From the NCBI GenBank assembly GCA_030833445.1, contig JAURHD010000001.1, positions 202,552 through 266,551 of the forward strand: 64,000 bases of DNA, written 5' to 3'. How positions within the stretch are numbered: the stretch's first letter is position 1; each line of letters opens with the position of its first letter. Under the pieces are notes generated by a model, which saw only the letters and a program-made list of their open reading frames with translations, was not told the DNA's origin and ran no database searches. Shown in pieces: positions 55,886 to 64,000 of this stretch. A program made the position numbers and the translations under genes. Origin of the DNA: Cephaloticoccus sp. Its GTDB lineage: Bacteria > Verrucomicrobiota > Verrucomicrobiia > Opitutales > Opitutaceae.

Positions 55886-58431
55886 GAATTCAGGGCAAAT
55901 TTAAATCGGTGGCTCTGGCCGGCGGCGAGTGTTTTGGTGCGCGGCGGGACGGTTTGTCCGGATTTGCCCACGTTAATCCTTCTGAGGGCCAGCCAACCAT
56001 GCAACACGGTCAGCACTACCTCGGTGTTTCGGCGAGTGGGTTTGATTTCCAGCGTCCCCCAAGCTCCGCCCGTCGACCAAGGCCAGCGCACTTTTTTGTT
56101 AGCCGAGTTCAGGGTCAGGGTGCCGGTGAGGGCCGAGTAATGAAATCCAGTGCAGGCGGGGATGAGTCCCCAGCTGGCCATCGCTCTGGCGTAATGATGG
56201 CCGCACTCGGCCTCGTCGAACGGGTTGCGTTTGTGCCCGTCGTAGCGTTCGCGGATGTCGCGCACAACCTTGCGGGCATCGCGGGTGCGACCGATCTGCA
56301 ACAGATGAATGGCGAGGTAGTATTCAAAGCCGGTCATCACCTCGGTGTAGTAGGGGAAGGGCCGGGCCGGGCGTTGGCCCCGCGGATAAGACGCCATCAA
56401 CACGGCGGTTTCATTTCCCAGCACATAGCTGCGCATGTGGTTGAAGTGGCCGCTGAAATCGCTCCGACGGTTGTGTTTCAACACCGCGCGCAGGGCGGCG
56501 GATTCATGCTTGGGCTCAAGTAGCGTGCCGAGATGCTCGAAGTGTGCGTTTACCTGACCCGCGAGCTGGTCGATGAGACAACCGGCGCCGAGTTGAAAAT
56601 CGGGGTTGGTCACATCCTTGGCACCGGCGCCGACCGCGAGACCCGTGCGCACCTCGTCCCAGCTTTTCCCGGGCCGGATGTGATGCTCGTAATAGTCTCC
56701 ATTGAACAGGTTCGCGTCCACCCACGTCCGTCCGCGTTCGTAGAGCCCGCGACATTTTTCTGCAAAAACGGTTTCGCCCAACGCGCGGCCCATTTCCTCG
56801 CAGGCGCGCAAAGCGGCGAGATACCATGAGGCCATCTGCGGATTCGGCCCGAAATATTCCACGTCCATCGTGTTGTGTTGGCAGCCTTCCATTACCCCGT
56901 CCTGATCGGCATCCCAGCCGCCGGGCAACCAGGCAAATTCCAAGGCGCGTTTCGCGTGCGGCCAAAGGCTGCGCAGCCACGTCGCGTCACCGCTCAAACG
57001 CCATTCGCGATGCAGTTTGACGAGACAGCCCATCTGGCCATCCGCCGCCGCGAAGGGTTGGCTGGTGCCCGGGGCCAATGGCAGCGCGACACGAAACGAC
57101 ATCAGGCCGTCCGCATCCATCGCGTATTCGGAAAATTCTGTTTCGCGCATCGAGCGGGCAAGGTCCGGAAACAGATTGGCGGTGGCGTGTTCGTAATTCC
57201 ACACGTGGGTGCAGTTGCCGTGGCAGCTGCCCTGTCGACTGAAGCAACCCTCCCAACCAAAGAACCGGCCGTCGGCGGTGCGGAAGCAGGTTTGTGAGCG
57301 CAGCGTGGAGAGATTGAAGAGCGCAGCCTCGCGCACCTCGCCGGGCAGATCGCTCCCTGCAACCGACTGCACAAATGCGACCGTATCCTTTTCGAGTTTC
57401 GCCCAGTTTTTGGCGGCGTGATCCGCTGCCGCCCATGCATCGGCAAACCGGGTGGTGTAATAGTTGCCGACGATGGCCGGTTCCTTGTCGGGCTGGCGAC
57501 CCCACGAAAGCCGGTTGGGAAAATGCCAGGCGATGACGAACTCCACCGTGCGGTCGCTTAGCGGGGGCACTTCGATCGAGACCGCCAGCGAAGCGGTCGG
57601 CGAATCGCTAACGGCTTCGCGCGGATCGATTTTACCATCCGCGGAAAAGTCATCCCAGAAATCGAGCAGCGCATCACTCCAACCGTAATCGCTCCAAGCG
57701 GTGCGATGTGTCACCCCACGCTTGGCGGTGGTGGCAAGCGCGAGCGTGCCCCAAGTATCGGTGGATTTGTCCACCCCGTTCGAGGTCATATGCAGACCGC
57801 GGGCATGCCGGGATTGTTGATAAACATTGTGTCCGGCTTTCGAACCCACGGGCTCCAGTCGGCCACGGAACTCCTCCAGTTTTACCGCGAAACCATCGGT
57901 GCCAATGAAGTTGGGCAGAGCGGCGGCAACCGAGGCCGACACCGGCTTGCGTGAGGGATTGCGCAGACGCACACGCACCATGGCCACGGGCAAGCCGCTG
58001 CGATCACTGTCGCCGGGGATCAGGGGATTGAACGTTTCCATCGCGACCTGCAGGGGCACGTCGGCATCGGTGAGTTCGAGTCGGGCGAGCGGGTAGGCGG
58101 CGTTGAAAGTCGCATTGCGAAAACGCGGCAAGCCGGCGTTCGGCATGGGCGCACCCTCGTCGCCTTCCCATTCGCCGATGGGCAAGGGACCCTCCAGCAA
58201 ACGCGTGACCGGAGCCGCGCCTTTTTTGGCGGCATACAAGGCGAAGAACGGCGTGGCCCGGCCCTGACCGACGGGGGTGAATCCTTTGGCAGGACGGTTG
58301 GCGACTTCCCAGTGACGCCAGGCCCCGAAGCCGCAGAAAGAAACCGTGCCGGTGCCGATGCCGCCGATGGGCAGGGCGATTTTGGCGAGGTGTTCGCCGC
58401 TGTAATGCTTCAGGGAAGGCCAAGGGTGCAT
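55882..58431 (-). CDS. GH116-family (GBA2-like) glycosidase
   Basis: IALPIGGIGTGTVSFCGFGAWRHWEVANRP, CHGNCTHVWNYEHATANLFPDLARSMRETEF, WDADQDGVMEGCQHNTMDVEYFGPNPQMASWYLAALRA. Confidence 0.9.
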   Translation of the reverse strand: MHPWPSLKHYSGEHLAKIALPIGGIGTGTVSFCGFGAWRHWEVANRPAKGFTPVGQGRATPFFALYAAKKGAAPVTRLLEGPLPIGEWEGDEGAPMPNAGLPRFRNATFNAAYPLARLELTDADVPLQVAMETFNPLIPGDSDRSGLPVAMVRVRLRNPSRKPVSASVAAALPNFIGTDGFAVKLEEFRGRLEPVGSKAGHNVYQQSRHARGLHMTSNGVDKSTDTWGTLALATTAKRGVTHRTAWSDYGWSDALLDFWDDFSADGKIDPREAVSDSPTASLAVSIEVPPLSDRTVEFVIAWHFPNRLSWGRQPDKEPAIVGNYYTTRFADAWAAADHAAKNWAKLEKDTVAFVQSVAGSDLPGEVREAALFNLSTLRSQTCFRTADGRFFGWEGCFSRQGSCHGNCTHVWNYEHATANLFPDLARSMRETEFSEYAMDADGLMSFRVALPLAPGTSQPFAAADGQMGCLVKLHREWRLSGDATWLRSLWPHAKRALEFAWLPGGWDADQDGVMEGCQHNTMDVEYFGPNPQMASWYLAALRACEEMGRALGETVFAEKCRGLYERGRTWVDANLFNGDYYEHHIRPGKSWDEVRTGLAVGAGAKDVTNPDFQLGAGCLIDQLAGQVNAHFEHLGTLLEPKHESAALRAVLKHNRRSDFSGHFNHMRSYVLGNETAVLMASYPRGQRPARPFPYYTEVMTGFEYYLAIHLLQIGRTRDARKVVRDIRERYDGHKRNPFDEAECGHHYARAMASWGLIPACTGFHYSALTGTLTLNSANKKVRWPWSTGGAWGTLEIKPTRRNTEVVLTVLHGWLALRRINVGKSGQTVPPRTKTLAAGQSHRFKFALNS

Positions 58432-58481
58432 GGGGTAATCCTCAGGTGCGTTGTGCCGGAGCCCGTCCGGCATGATGCTCG

Positions 58482-59411
58482 TTAGGCAAAGAGTTTTTCG
58501 GGGTAGGCGCCGGCGGCGACCAAGTCTGCGATGGCTGCGACGACGCGCGCCTTGTCCTCGCGGTAGGTCACACCGAACCACGTGCTGGTGGTGGGCAACA
58601 CCTGCACCTCCGCTTCATGACGTTCAATCATGGTTGAGACTGCGGCGGGCAGATAGAATTCACTTTTAGGCTCAGTGCCACGAGTGGATAGAAATTCGCG
58701 CAATTGGCGGTCCAGCCCATCGAATAACGCCGGGGTGAATCCCCAGCAATTCAGCGAGGCGATTTCCGTGCCGGAGTAAGTCAGGCCGGGGCCGATCTCG
58801 GCTGGCAGGATGTTGGTTTGCTCAACGATGGTTTGCAACCGGCCGCCGGCATCGGCGGTGCAGATGCCGCGGGAGACCGCGCCGTTTTCCGAAAGGGTGT
58901 TGCGCAATTCAAACCCCACCATGGCGAACTGGGCGGCAAGGGACTTGGGAGGCTGGTGTCCCGACATCGGGTCAAAGCCGCGCGCCGCATCGCGATCGGC
59001 CTGCAAAAATTTGCCCAACCGACTGAAGGAATCGGCCCCGTAAAAATCGTCCGCGTTGATCACGGCAAACGGTTCGTGGACGACCTCACGGGCGCACCAC
59101 ACGGCGTGGCCGGTGCCCCAGGGTTTCTCGCGACCGATCGGCGCGGCATGGCCTTCGGGCAATGCGTCGAGCGCTTGAAATACATAATCCACGGTAATGA
59201 GTCCGGCATATTTGTTGCCCACTTGTTCGCGGAAAACCGCCTCGAAATCGCGGCGGATAATGAACACCACGCGGCCGAAACCGGCGCGAATCGCGTCGTA
59301 GACCCCGTAGTCCAACACGGTTTCGCCGCCAGGACCGACCGGGTCGATTTGCTTCAGACCGCCGTATCGCGAGCCCATGCCGGCCGCGAGCACAAGAAGA
59401 GTGGGTTGCAT
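58482..59411 (-). CDS. Sugar nucleotidyltransferase (NTP_transferase family)
   Basis: MQPTLLVLAAGMGSRYGGLKQIDPVGPGGETVLDYGVYDAIRAGFGRVVFIIRRD. Confidence 0.92.
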   Translation of the reverse strand: MQPTLLVLAAGMGSRYGGLKQIDPVGPGGETVLDYGVYDAIRAGFGRVVFIIRRDFEAVFREQVGNKYAGLITVDYVFQALDALPEGHAAPIGREKPWGTGHAVWCAREVVHEPFAVINADDFYGADSFSRLGKFLQADRDAARGFDPMSGHQPPKSLAAQFAMVGFELRNTLSENGAVSRGICTADAGGRLQTIVEQTNILPAEIGPGLTYSGTEIASLNCWGFTPALFDGLDRQLREFLSTRGTEPKSEFYLPAAVSTMIERHEAEVQVLPTTSTWFGVTYREDKARVVAAIADLVAAGAYPEKLFA

Positions 59412-59520
59412 TGCTTTGCGAACTCATACCATTGCGCCGGACGGTGCAACCCACATGACCCGCACTGACACAAAAACACGGCTTGCATGACCCCGCACGG
59501 CTGGCTCAGATGCGTCCACC

Positions 59521-60060
59521 TTGTCCGTAGACCCCATCCCCTCTGATCAATCGCGTTGGCTGACGGAAGAAGTGCTGCCCCATGAAGCGGCGTTGAAAGC
59601 CTATTTACGCAGCCACTTTCCCGATTTGCGGGATGTGGATGACGTGGTGCAGGACAGCTACATGAAACTGCTGGAGGCTCGCCGGCAGCACGAAATCGTC
59701 TCACCGCGGGCCTATTTGTTTACCACCGCCCGCAATGCCGCGCTGTCCATTCTCCGGCGGCCCCGAATTTTTTCTGACCAGCCGGTAACAGATTTGATCG
59801 ACCCGGGCGTCATAGAAACAAGCCCCGATGTCACCCAAATTCTCAATCAAAGACAGGAGATTGCCATGCTGATGGATGCGATCGACGCACTCCCGCAGCG
59901 GTGTCGGGAGATCTTCATCCTCCGCAAGTTACAAGGGGTGCCCCAGAAGGAAATCGCCCTGCGACTGGACCTTTCAGTGATGACAGTGCAGGTGCAGGTC
60001 ACCCGTGGGGCGGCCAAATGTGCGGAATATTTCCGGAAACGCGGGGTAACTCGCAGCTAA
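59521..60060 (+). CDS. ECF-type RNA polymerase sigma factor (probable TTG start)
   Basis: LRSHFPDLRDVDDVVQDSYMKLLEAR (region 2), ALPQRCREIFILRKLQGVPQKEIALRLDLSVMTVQVQVTRGAAKC (region 4). Confidence 0.92.
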   Translation: MSVDPIPSDQSRWLTEEVLPHEAALKAYLRSHFPDLRDVDDVVQDSYMKLLEARRQHEIVSPRAYLFTTARNAALSILRRPRIFSDQPVTDLIDPGVIETSPDVTQILNQRQEIAMLMDAIDALPQRCREIFILRKLQGVPQKEIALRLDLSVMTVQVQVTRGAAKCAEYFRKRGVTRS

Positions 60061-61137
60061 ATGGCCATGAAGACGAATCTACCAACCCCCTCCACCTTGG
60101 TGGACCAGGCCGCCCACTGGCTGGCCCGGATTGATGCTGGTCTCGATGCCGGCGGGCAGAAAGAATTTCAACAATGGCTGGGGTCCTCACCGGATCACCA
60201 GGCAGCTTGGGAAGATGTCTCCGCACCTTGGGAGGGTTTGGATCAAGCCCGGGCCGATGGGTATGCCCCGGAAATGCTGGCAGAGCTGGCCCGTCGGGAG
60301 CAGAAGCGGAAGTGGTCCCGTCGGCGGAATTGGATCGGTCTGGCGGCTGCGGCCGCAGTGGCCGTCAGCATAACCGCAGGGCTGGATCACCGATCGACAC
60401 CGGCTGCACCGGTTCCCACCTATGCCCCCGTTGCCGCGGATGAGACAGCGTCTGCAGCCGAATCCCGGATCAAATTGGTGACGATCCCCAGTGCAGTGGT
60501 CTTGCGACCGGAACAGCGCCGTTTGGATGACGGATCCGTGGTCGAGTTGAATGAGCGCGCCCTTTTAAGCGTCAATTACACGCCGGAGCGTCGCGAGGTC
60601 CGGCTGATCAGCGGCACGGCCCATTTCACGGTGGCGCATAACCCGGACCGGCCGTTCATCGTGCAGGCCGGAGCCGTGGCGGTGCGCACCGTGGGCACCG
60701 CGTTTGCCGTGGAGCCCTCTGATACGGCTGCCGATGTGCTGGTCACCGAGGGCCGGGTTGGCGTGGCCCGCACGGTGGACGAGACCAGCACGGACGAACC
60801 TCTGCTGGTGCCGGCCGGGGGCCGGGTGCTGATGTCCTACCAACCCGGGGAAACGCCCACGGTGGAAATGCTCAATCCCGAAGAGATGGCGCGACGCCTC
60901 CAATGGCGGGCCCCGCGGCTGCAATTGCACGGAGCGACCTTGCCCGAGGTCGTGGCACTTTTGAATCAACTTAACGACACGCAGATGATGATCGCGGACC
61001 CCAGTCTGGAGCCATTGCGTTTCAGTGGGGTGTTCCGCGCCGACAACGCCGCCGGATTTGTGCGGATGCTCGAGAACGATCATGGCGTGGCCATCACTTA
61101 TAATGGGGAAAATACGATTGTCCTGCGCCGCAGATAA
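60061..61137 (+). CDS. FecR-type anti-sigma/transducer protein
   Basis: QEFQQWLGSSPDHQAAWEDV, RRLDDGSVVELNERALLSVNYTPERREVRLISGTAHFTVAHNPDRPFIVQAGAVAVRTVGTAFAVE; starts directly after sigma stop. Confidence 0.93.
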   Translation: MAMKTNLPTPSTLVDQAAHWLARIDAGLDAGGQKEFQQWLGSSPDHQAAWEDVSAPWEGLDQARADGYAPEMLAELARREQKRKWSRRRNWIGLAAAAAVAVSITAGLDHRSTPAAPVPTYAPVAADETASAAESRIKLVTIPSAVVLRPEQRRLDDGSVVELNERALLSVNYTPERREVRLISGTAHFTVAHNPDRPFIVQAGAVAVRTVGTAFAVEPSDTAADVLVTEGRVGVARTVDETSTDEPLLVPAGGRVLMSYQPGETPTVEMLNPEEMARRLQWRAPRLQLHGATLPEVVALLNQLNDTQMMIADPSLEPLRFSGVFRADNAAGFVRMLENDHGVAITYNGENTIVLRRR

Positions 61138-61174
61138 CCACGGGAAGCAGTGCGCGGCAGGGCAGTTTCGTTGG

Positions 61175-63091
61175 ATGCGACTGCTGGCTGGTGCAGTGCT
61201 GTTATGGGGGCTTGCCCTGCCGTTGGACTTAGCGGCGATCACCCGTAATTTCAGCATTAAGGCCGGACCGGCCGAGACGCAGTTAAACGAATTTGCGGTC
61301 CAGAGCGGGCTGCAGGTGCTTTTTGAGACGGAGCTGGCGCAAAACCGCCGGGTCAATGCAGTGCGCGGCGACTACACCATGGGTGAAGCCCTGGATCGTT
61401 TGCTGGGGGACACGGGACTGGCGGCGCAATATGATGAGAAGTCTGGCATCGTAACGATTGCCCGTGCGGAGTCCAAGAAACCGGTGGTGCGGTTGCCGCC
61501 CTATACGGTCGAAGGCGAACCGATTTCATGGCGCTATGCCCGGGCGGGAAACATCGAGGTGCTGTCCTCCTGCACCGACGATGTGACCAATCGGGTGATC
61601 CAGCAAATCCACCGTCTGCACGAAGCCTTGGAGCAGATCGTGCCCCCCGAGTTCATTTTTCAATCGGATCAACCGATCGTCTACGTGCTCCATTCCGATC
61701 GGGATCACGCATCCCTTCCACCCGAACTGATGGAGAAATTGCGGCAACAGGAGAAAAAGGAATCCGCCGCAAACACGCTGATTTGGAATATTGGCATCAT
61801 GCGGAGTTACATTTTCTGGGATGTGGATAGTCGGGCGATCTATTTCATCTTGAATGAGGGTGCCTTCATGGTGGGCCGACTGAGCATCCGCGGTGATTAT
61901 TTGCACCAGATGATGGAGCGTCGCAGTCCTTCACTGCCGGCGTGGTATATCCAAGGCATGGTGGAACTCTACAGCACGATCACCCTCGATCCCTATGGAG
62001 CCCGGGCCTTTGCCATGGAAATTAAAAACCGGCACCGAATCCCCGGTGGCGTGGCAAAATTCAAACCCTTTGTCTGGCTTTCCGAAGAGGAAACCCAGTC
62101 TATGCGCAAGGGGCACGAACCAGGTTTGGTGCCGTTGGCCGACCTGATTACCGGATCCGCCCCCACCGCGGCGGATCTGTCCCGCCGAAACTGGCGGGCC
62201 CAAGGAGCCTTGTTCGTGCGCTGGGCCTTGGATGACGTTAAAAACGGTCGGGAGGCCCTGTGGGATCTCCTGCGCCGGTCGGATGACCACGCGTTGACTG
62301 AGACAGATTTCAAAGAGTGCTTCGGGCTGAGTTTTGCTGAAGCGGATGAAAAATTGCGCCGTTACCTGCCAAAGGCAGTCAAACGGGAGTTTGAGTTGAA
62401 ACCGGACAAGTTCGATGAGCTGCCGGCCTATGTGCTGCGTTCCGCCACCGATCTGGACACCGCCTGGACCAAGGGGGATCTCGACCGATTGAAGATCAAT
62501 TACGTGCGCCGATATTTTCCCGAACTGACCGATCGCTACATCGAACAGGCGCGCCGTATTTTGAAGCAAGGTTATGGCATGGGCGGAGATCACGATGCCC
62601 GCCTGCTGGGGTTGCTGGGACTTTGCGAGTGCGACGTGGGCGATGATGTCGCCGCCCAACCGCTATTGGAGGCCGCCGTGAATGGTGGGGCCGAGCGTCC
62701 ACGGGTCTATTACGAGCTGGCCCGCATTCGATTTGAGGCGGCCATGCAAGCGACCAAAGGAGGTCATATCACTGAGGCAGAGGCGGATTCGGTGCTGCGG
62801 CTCCTGGTCATGGCCTGCGCCCATCATCCACCCCTCCCGTCGGTCTACGAATTGATGGCGGAAACCTGCGCGGCGGTCGGAGTAAACCGACAGGAACTGA
62901 TCCTCTTGCGTGAAGGGTTGAAACAATTTCCGCGTCGCACCGGCCTGATCAAGTCCGTGGTCCGGGTGCATGCCCAATTGGGTTTGCGCGCCGAAGCGCA
63001 AGCGGTGCTACAGCGGGGAATTGCGATGGCGGAAGATCCCGCGGCCCGCCAAGAACTGACCAAGTTGCAACTGGAACTGGCCGGACAATAA
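61175..63091 (+). CDS. STN-domain protein fused to a peptidase-MA/DUF1570-like region and TPR-like C-terminus
   Basis: Start at MRLLAGAVLLWGLALPLDLA; STN: RNFSIKAGPAETQLNEFAVQSGLQVLFETELAQNRRVNAVRGDYTMGEALDRLLGDTGL; then SLPAWYIQGMVELYS region and helical repeats; no plug/barrel. Confidence 0.75.
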   Translation: MRLLAGAVLLWGLALPLDLAAITRNFSIKAGPAETQLNEFAVQSGLQVLFETELAQNRRVNAVRGDYTMGEALDRLLGDTGLAAQYDEKSGIVTIARAESKKPVVRLPPYTVEGEPISWRYARAGNIEVLSSCTDDVTNRVIQQIHRLHEALEQIVPPEFIFQSDQPIVYVLHSDRDHASLPPELMEKLRQQEKKESAANTLIWNIGIMRSYIFWDVDSRAIYFILNEGAFMVGRLSIRGDYLHQMMERRSPSLPAWYIQGMVELYSTITLDPYGARAFAMEIKNRHRIPGGVAKFKPFVWLSEEETQSMRKGHEPGLVPLADLITGSAPTAADLSRRNWRAQGALFVRWALDDVKNGREALWDLLRRSDDHALTETDFKECFGLSFAEADEKLRRYLPKAVKREFELKPDKFDELPAYVLRSATDLDTAWTKGDLDRLKINYVRRYFPELTDRYIEQARRILKQGYGMGGDHDARLLGLLGLCECDVGDDVAAQPLLEAAVNGGAERPRVYYELARIRFEAAMQATKGGHITEAEADSVLRLLVMACAHHPPLPSVYELMAETCAAVGVNRQELILLREGLKQFPRRTGLIKSVVRVHAQLGLRAEAQAVLQRGIAMAEDPAARQELTKLQLELAGQ

Positions 63092-63182
63092 TAGAAGGCG
63101 GTTCCCGATAACCTAATATATACCAGAATCGACCCGGTCATCCGTCGCGGGATCAGGGCCTGCGGGAAAAATCAGGATTCCC

Positions 63183-63689
63183 TTAACCTTGGCTGGCGAG
63201 CTTGAGGTCAAACACCTTTCCCTTGAAGAAAAAGACATAGAGCGTATCGGCCGGCAGGTCGGCAGGTTCCGGGGCCATGGTCGGTCCGCTGTTTTCCACA
63301 AAACCGCGACGGGATTGATCGGCTTGGGGTGCGTTCCGTCTCTCATAGGGAAGGGAACGGGAGGATACGTTGTCCATGCCACTGGCATAGGATACACTGA
63401 TTGAAATGGCGCGATTACTGGGGTAATAGCGGTTGTAGGTCCACAGGGTGACGGTTCCATCGGGACTATCCTTGACCTCAGACTTCGAAGCTTTGCCCAA
63501 GGCCATATACACCATGTCGGGCGTGAACCCGATATCGATATCACCGGCCTCGATGATCTGTTTCTGTTCCGGGGTAAGGCTGCTGAAGACCGCGGATTTT
63601 TCTTCGATTCGTCCTGAGGCGCCGGACATTTCACAACCAGCCAACAAGGCGACGGTAGCAATACATACCAGGGTGGTGATCGATTTCAT
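63183..63689 (-). CDS. Hypothetical lipoprotein, SmpA/OmlA (BamE)-like fold suspected
   Basis: MKSITTLVCIATVALLAGCEM lipobox; IDIGFTPDMVYMALGKASKSEVK resembles BamE-like motif. Confidence 0.65.
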   Translation of the reverse strand: MKSITTLVCIATVALLAGCEMSGASGRIEEKSAVFSSLTPEQKQIIEAGDIDIGFTPDMVYMALGKASKSEVKDSPDGTVTLWTYNRYYPSNRAISISVSYASGMDNVSSRSLPYERRNAPQADQSRRGFVENSGPTMAPEPADLPADTLYVFFFKGKVFDLKLASQG

Positions 63690-63928
63690 AGAAAGTTCCC
63701 GGGGCTGAAAATCGTAGGCATAGGGGGCCAGAGAGTAAAACGCAGCTTGGTCGCTACATACGTGCATGTTGTCGTGGTAAACTGGGCGATAAAAGAACTA
63801 ACACCGTCAACACGGACTATACTTCAGACTTTCCCATCTCACCAGAAAAACCACGCCCGTGAATTGAAACGCCACCCTGCAACCGGCGGGTTTGGTCAGG
63901 CATCTATTGCTATCCGGTAAAACAAAAA

Positions 63929-63954
63929 GGGCGGAGACCCGGAGGTCTCCGCCC
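63929..63954 (-). terminator. Rho-independent terminator (reads toward lower coordinates)
   Basis: gggcggagacc-cgga-ggtctccgccc hairpin with aaaaa at 63924-63928 (U-run on minus strand). Confidence 0.88.
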
Positions 63955-63987
63955 TCGAAAGGCAGACGTTAGGAGTAACGACCCAGC

Positions 63988-64000
63988 TTAGAAGCTGAGG
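63988..64000 (-). CDS. 3' end of a minus-strand CDS running off the window; last residues L-S-F
   Basis: Minus strand CTC AGC TTC TAA just upstream of a strong terminator; C-terminal Phe as in outer-membrane beta-barrels. Confidence 0.4.

Noticed and set aside
54851-56140. 429-aa plus-strand ORF
   Set aside because: Antisense to kinase and GH116 genes; no domain resemblance.
1-64000. CRISPR arrays, rRNA genes, intact transposases, prophage structural genes
   Set aside because: Scanned by eye; no regularly spaced repeat array, rRNA motifs or recognisable transposase/phage proteins found.

Overview
High-GC bacterial chromosomal window. Gene content suggests a Verrucomicrobia/Opitutaceae-like saccharolytic organism (inference only). 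About 60 protein genes, one tRNA (anticodon CAT), three clear rho-independent terminators and several palindromic intergenic repeats are supported. Main themes: carbohydrate catabolism (GH2, GH35 fragment, GH51, GH116, enolase-superfamily dehydratases, many Gfo/Idh/MocA and SDR oxidoreductases, an HpcH/HpaI aldolase, MFS transporter, SGNH hydrolase) plus housekeeping genes (glycyl-tRNA synthetase, HtrA, CbpA/CbpM, thioredoxin, peroxiredoxins, CorC/HlyC). Most notable: (i) a tightly coupled C39-like peptidase / RimK ATP-grasp / GCS2 ligase cassette at 35.2-38.6 kb, the best candidate for an uncharacterised biosynthetic or peptide-modification system; (ii) an ECF sigma/FecR pair followed by an STN domain fused to a peptidase-like/TPR protein instead of a TonB receptor; (iii) a deletion-scar locus at 28.6-30.6 kb (GH35 fragment, out-of-frame Gfo/Idh C-terminus, DUF6250 gene) bracketed by two copies of an ~80-bp inverted-repeat element; (iv) a tRNA neighbourhood holding a frameshifted tyrosine-recombinase C-terminus, a LysR fragment and an AT-rich orphan lipoprotein; (v) a DUF488 gene interrupted by one in-frame amber codon next to a half-length MazG-like ORF. 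No CRISPR array, rRNA or intact transposase was seen. Family names are from reading the translations; no database search was run.
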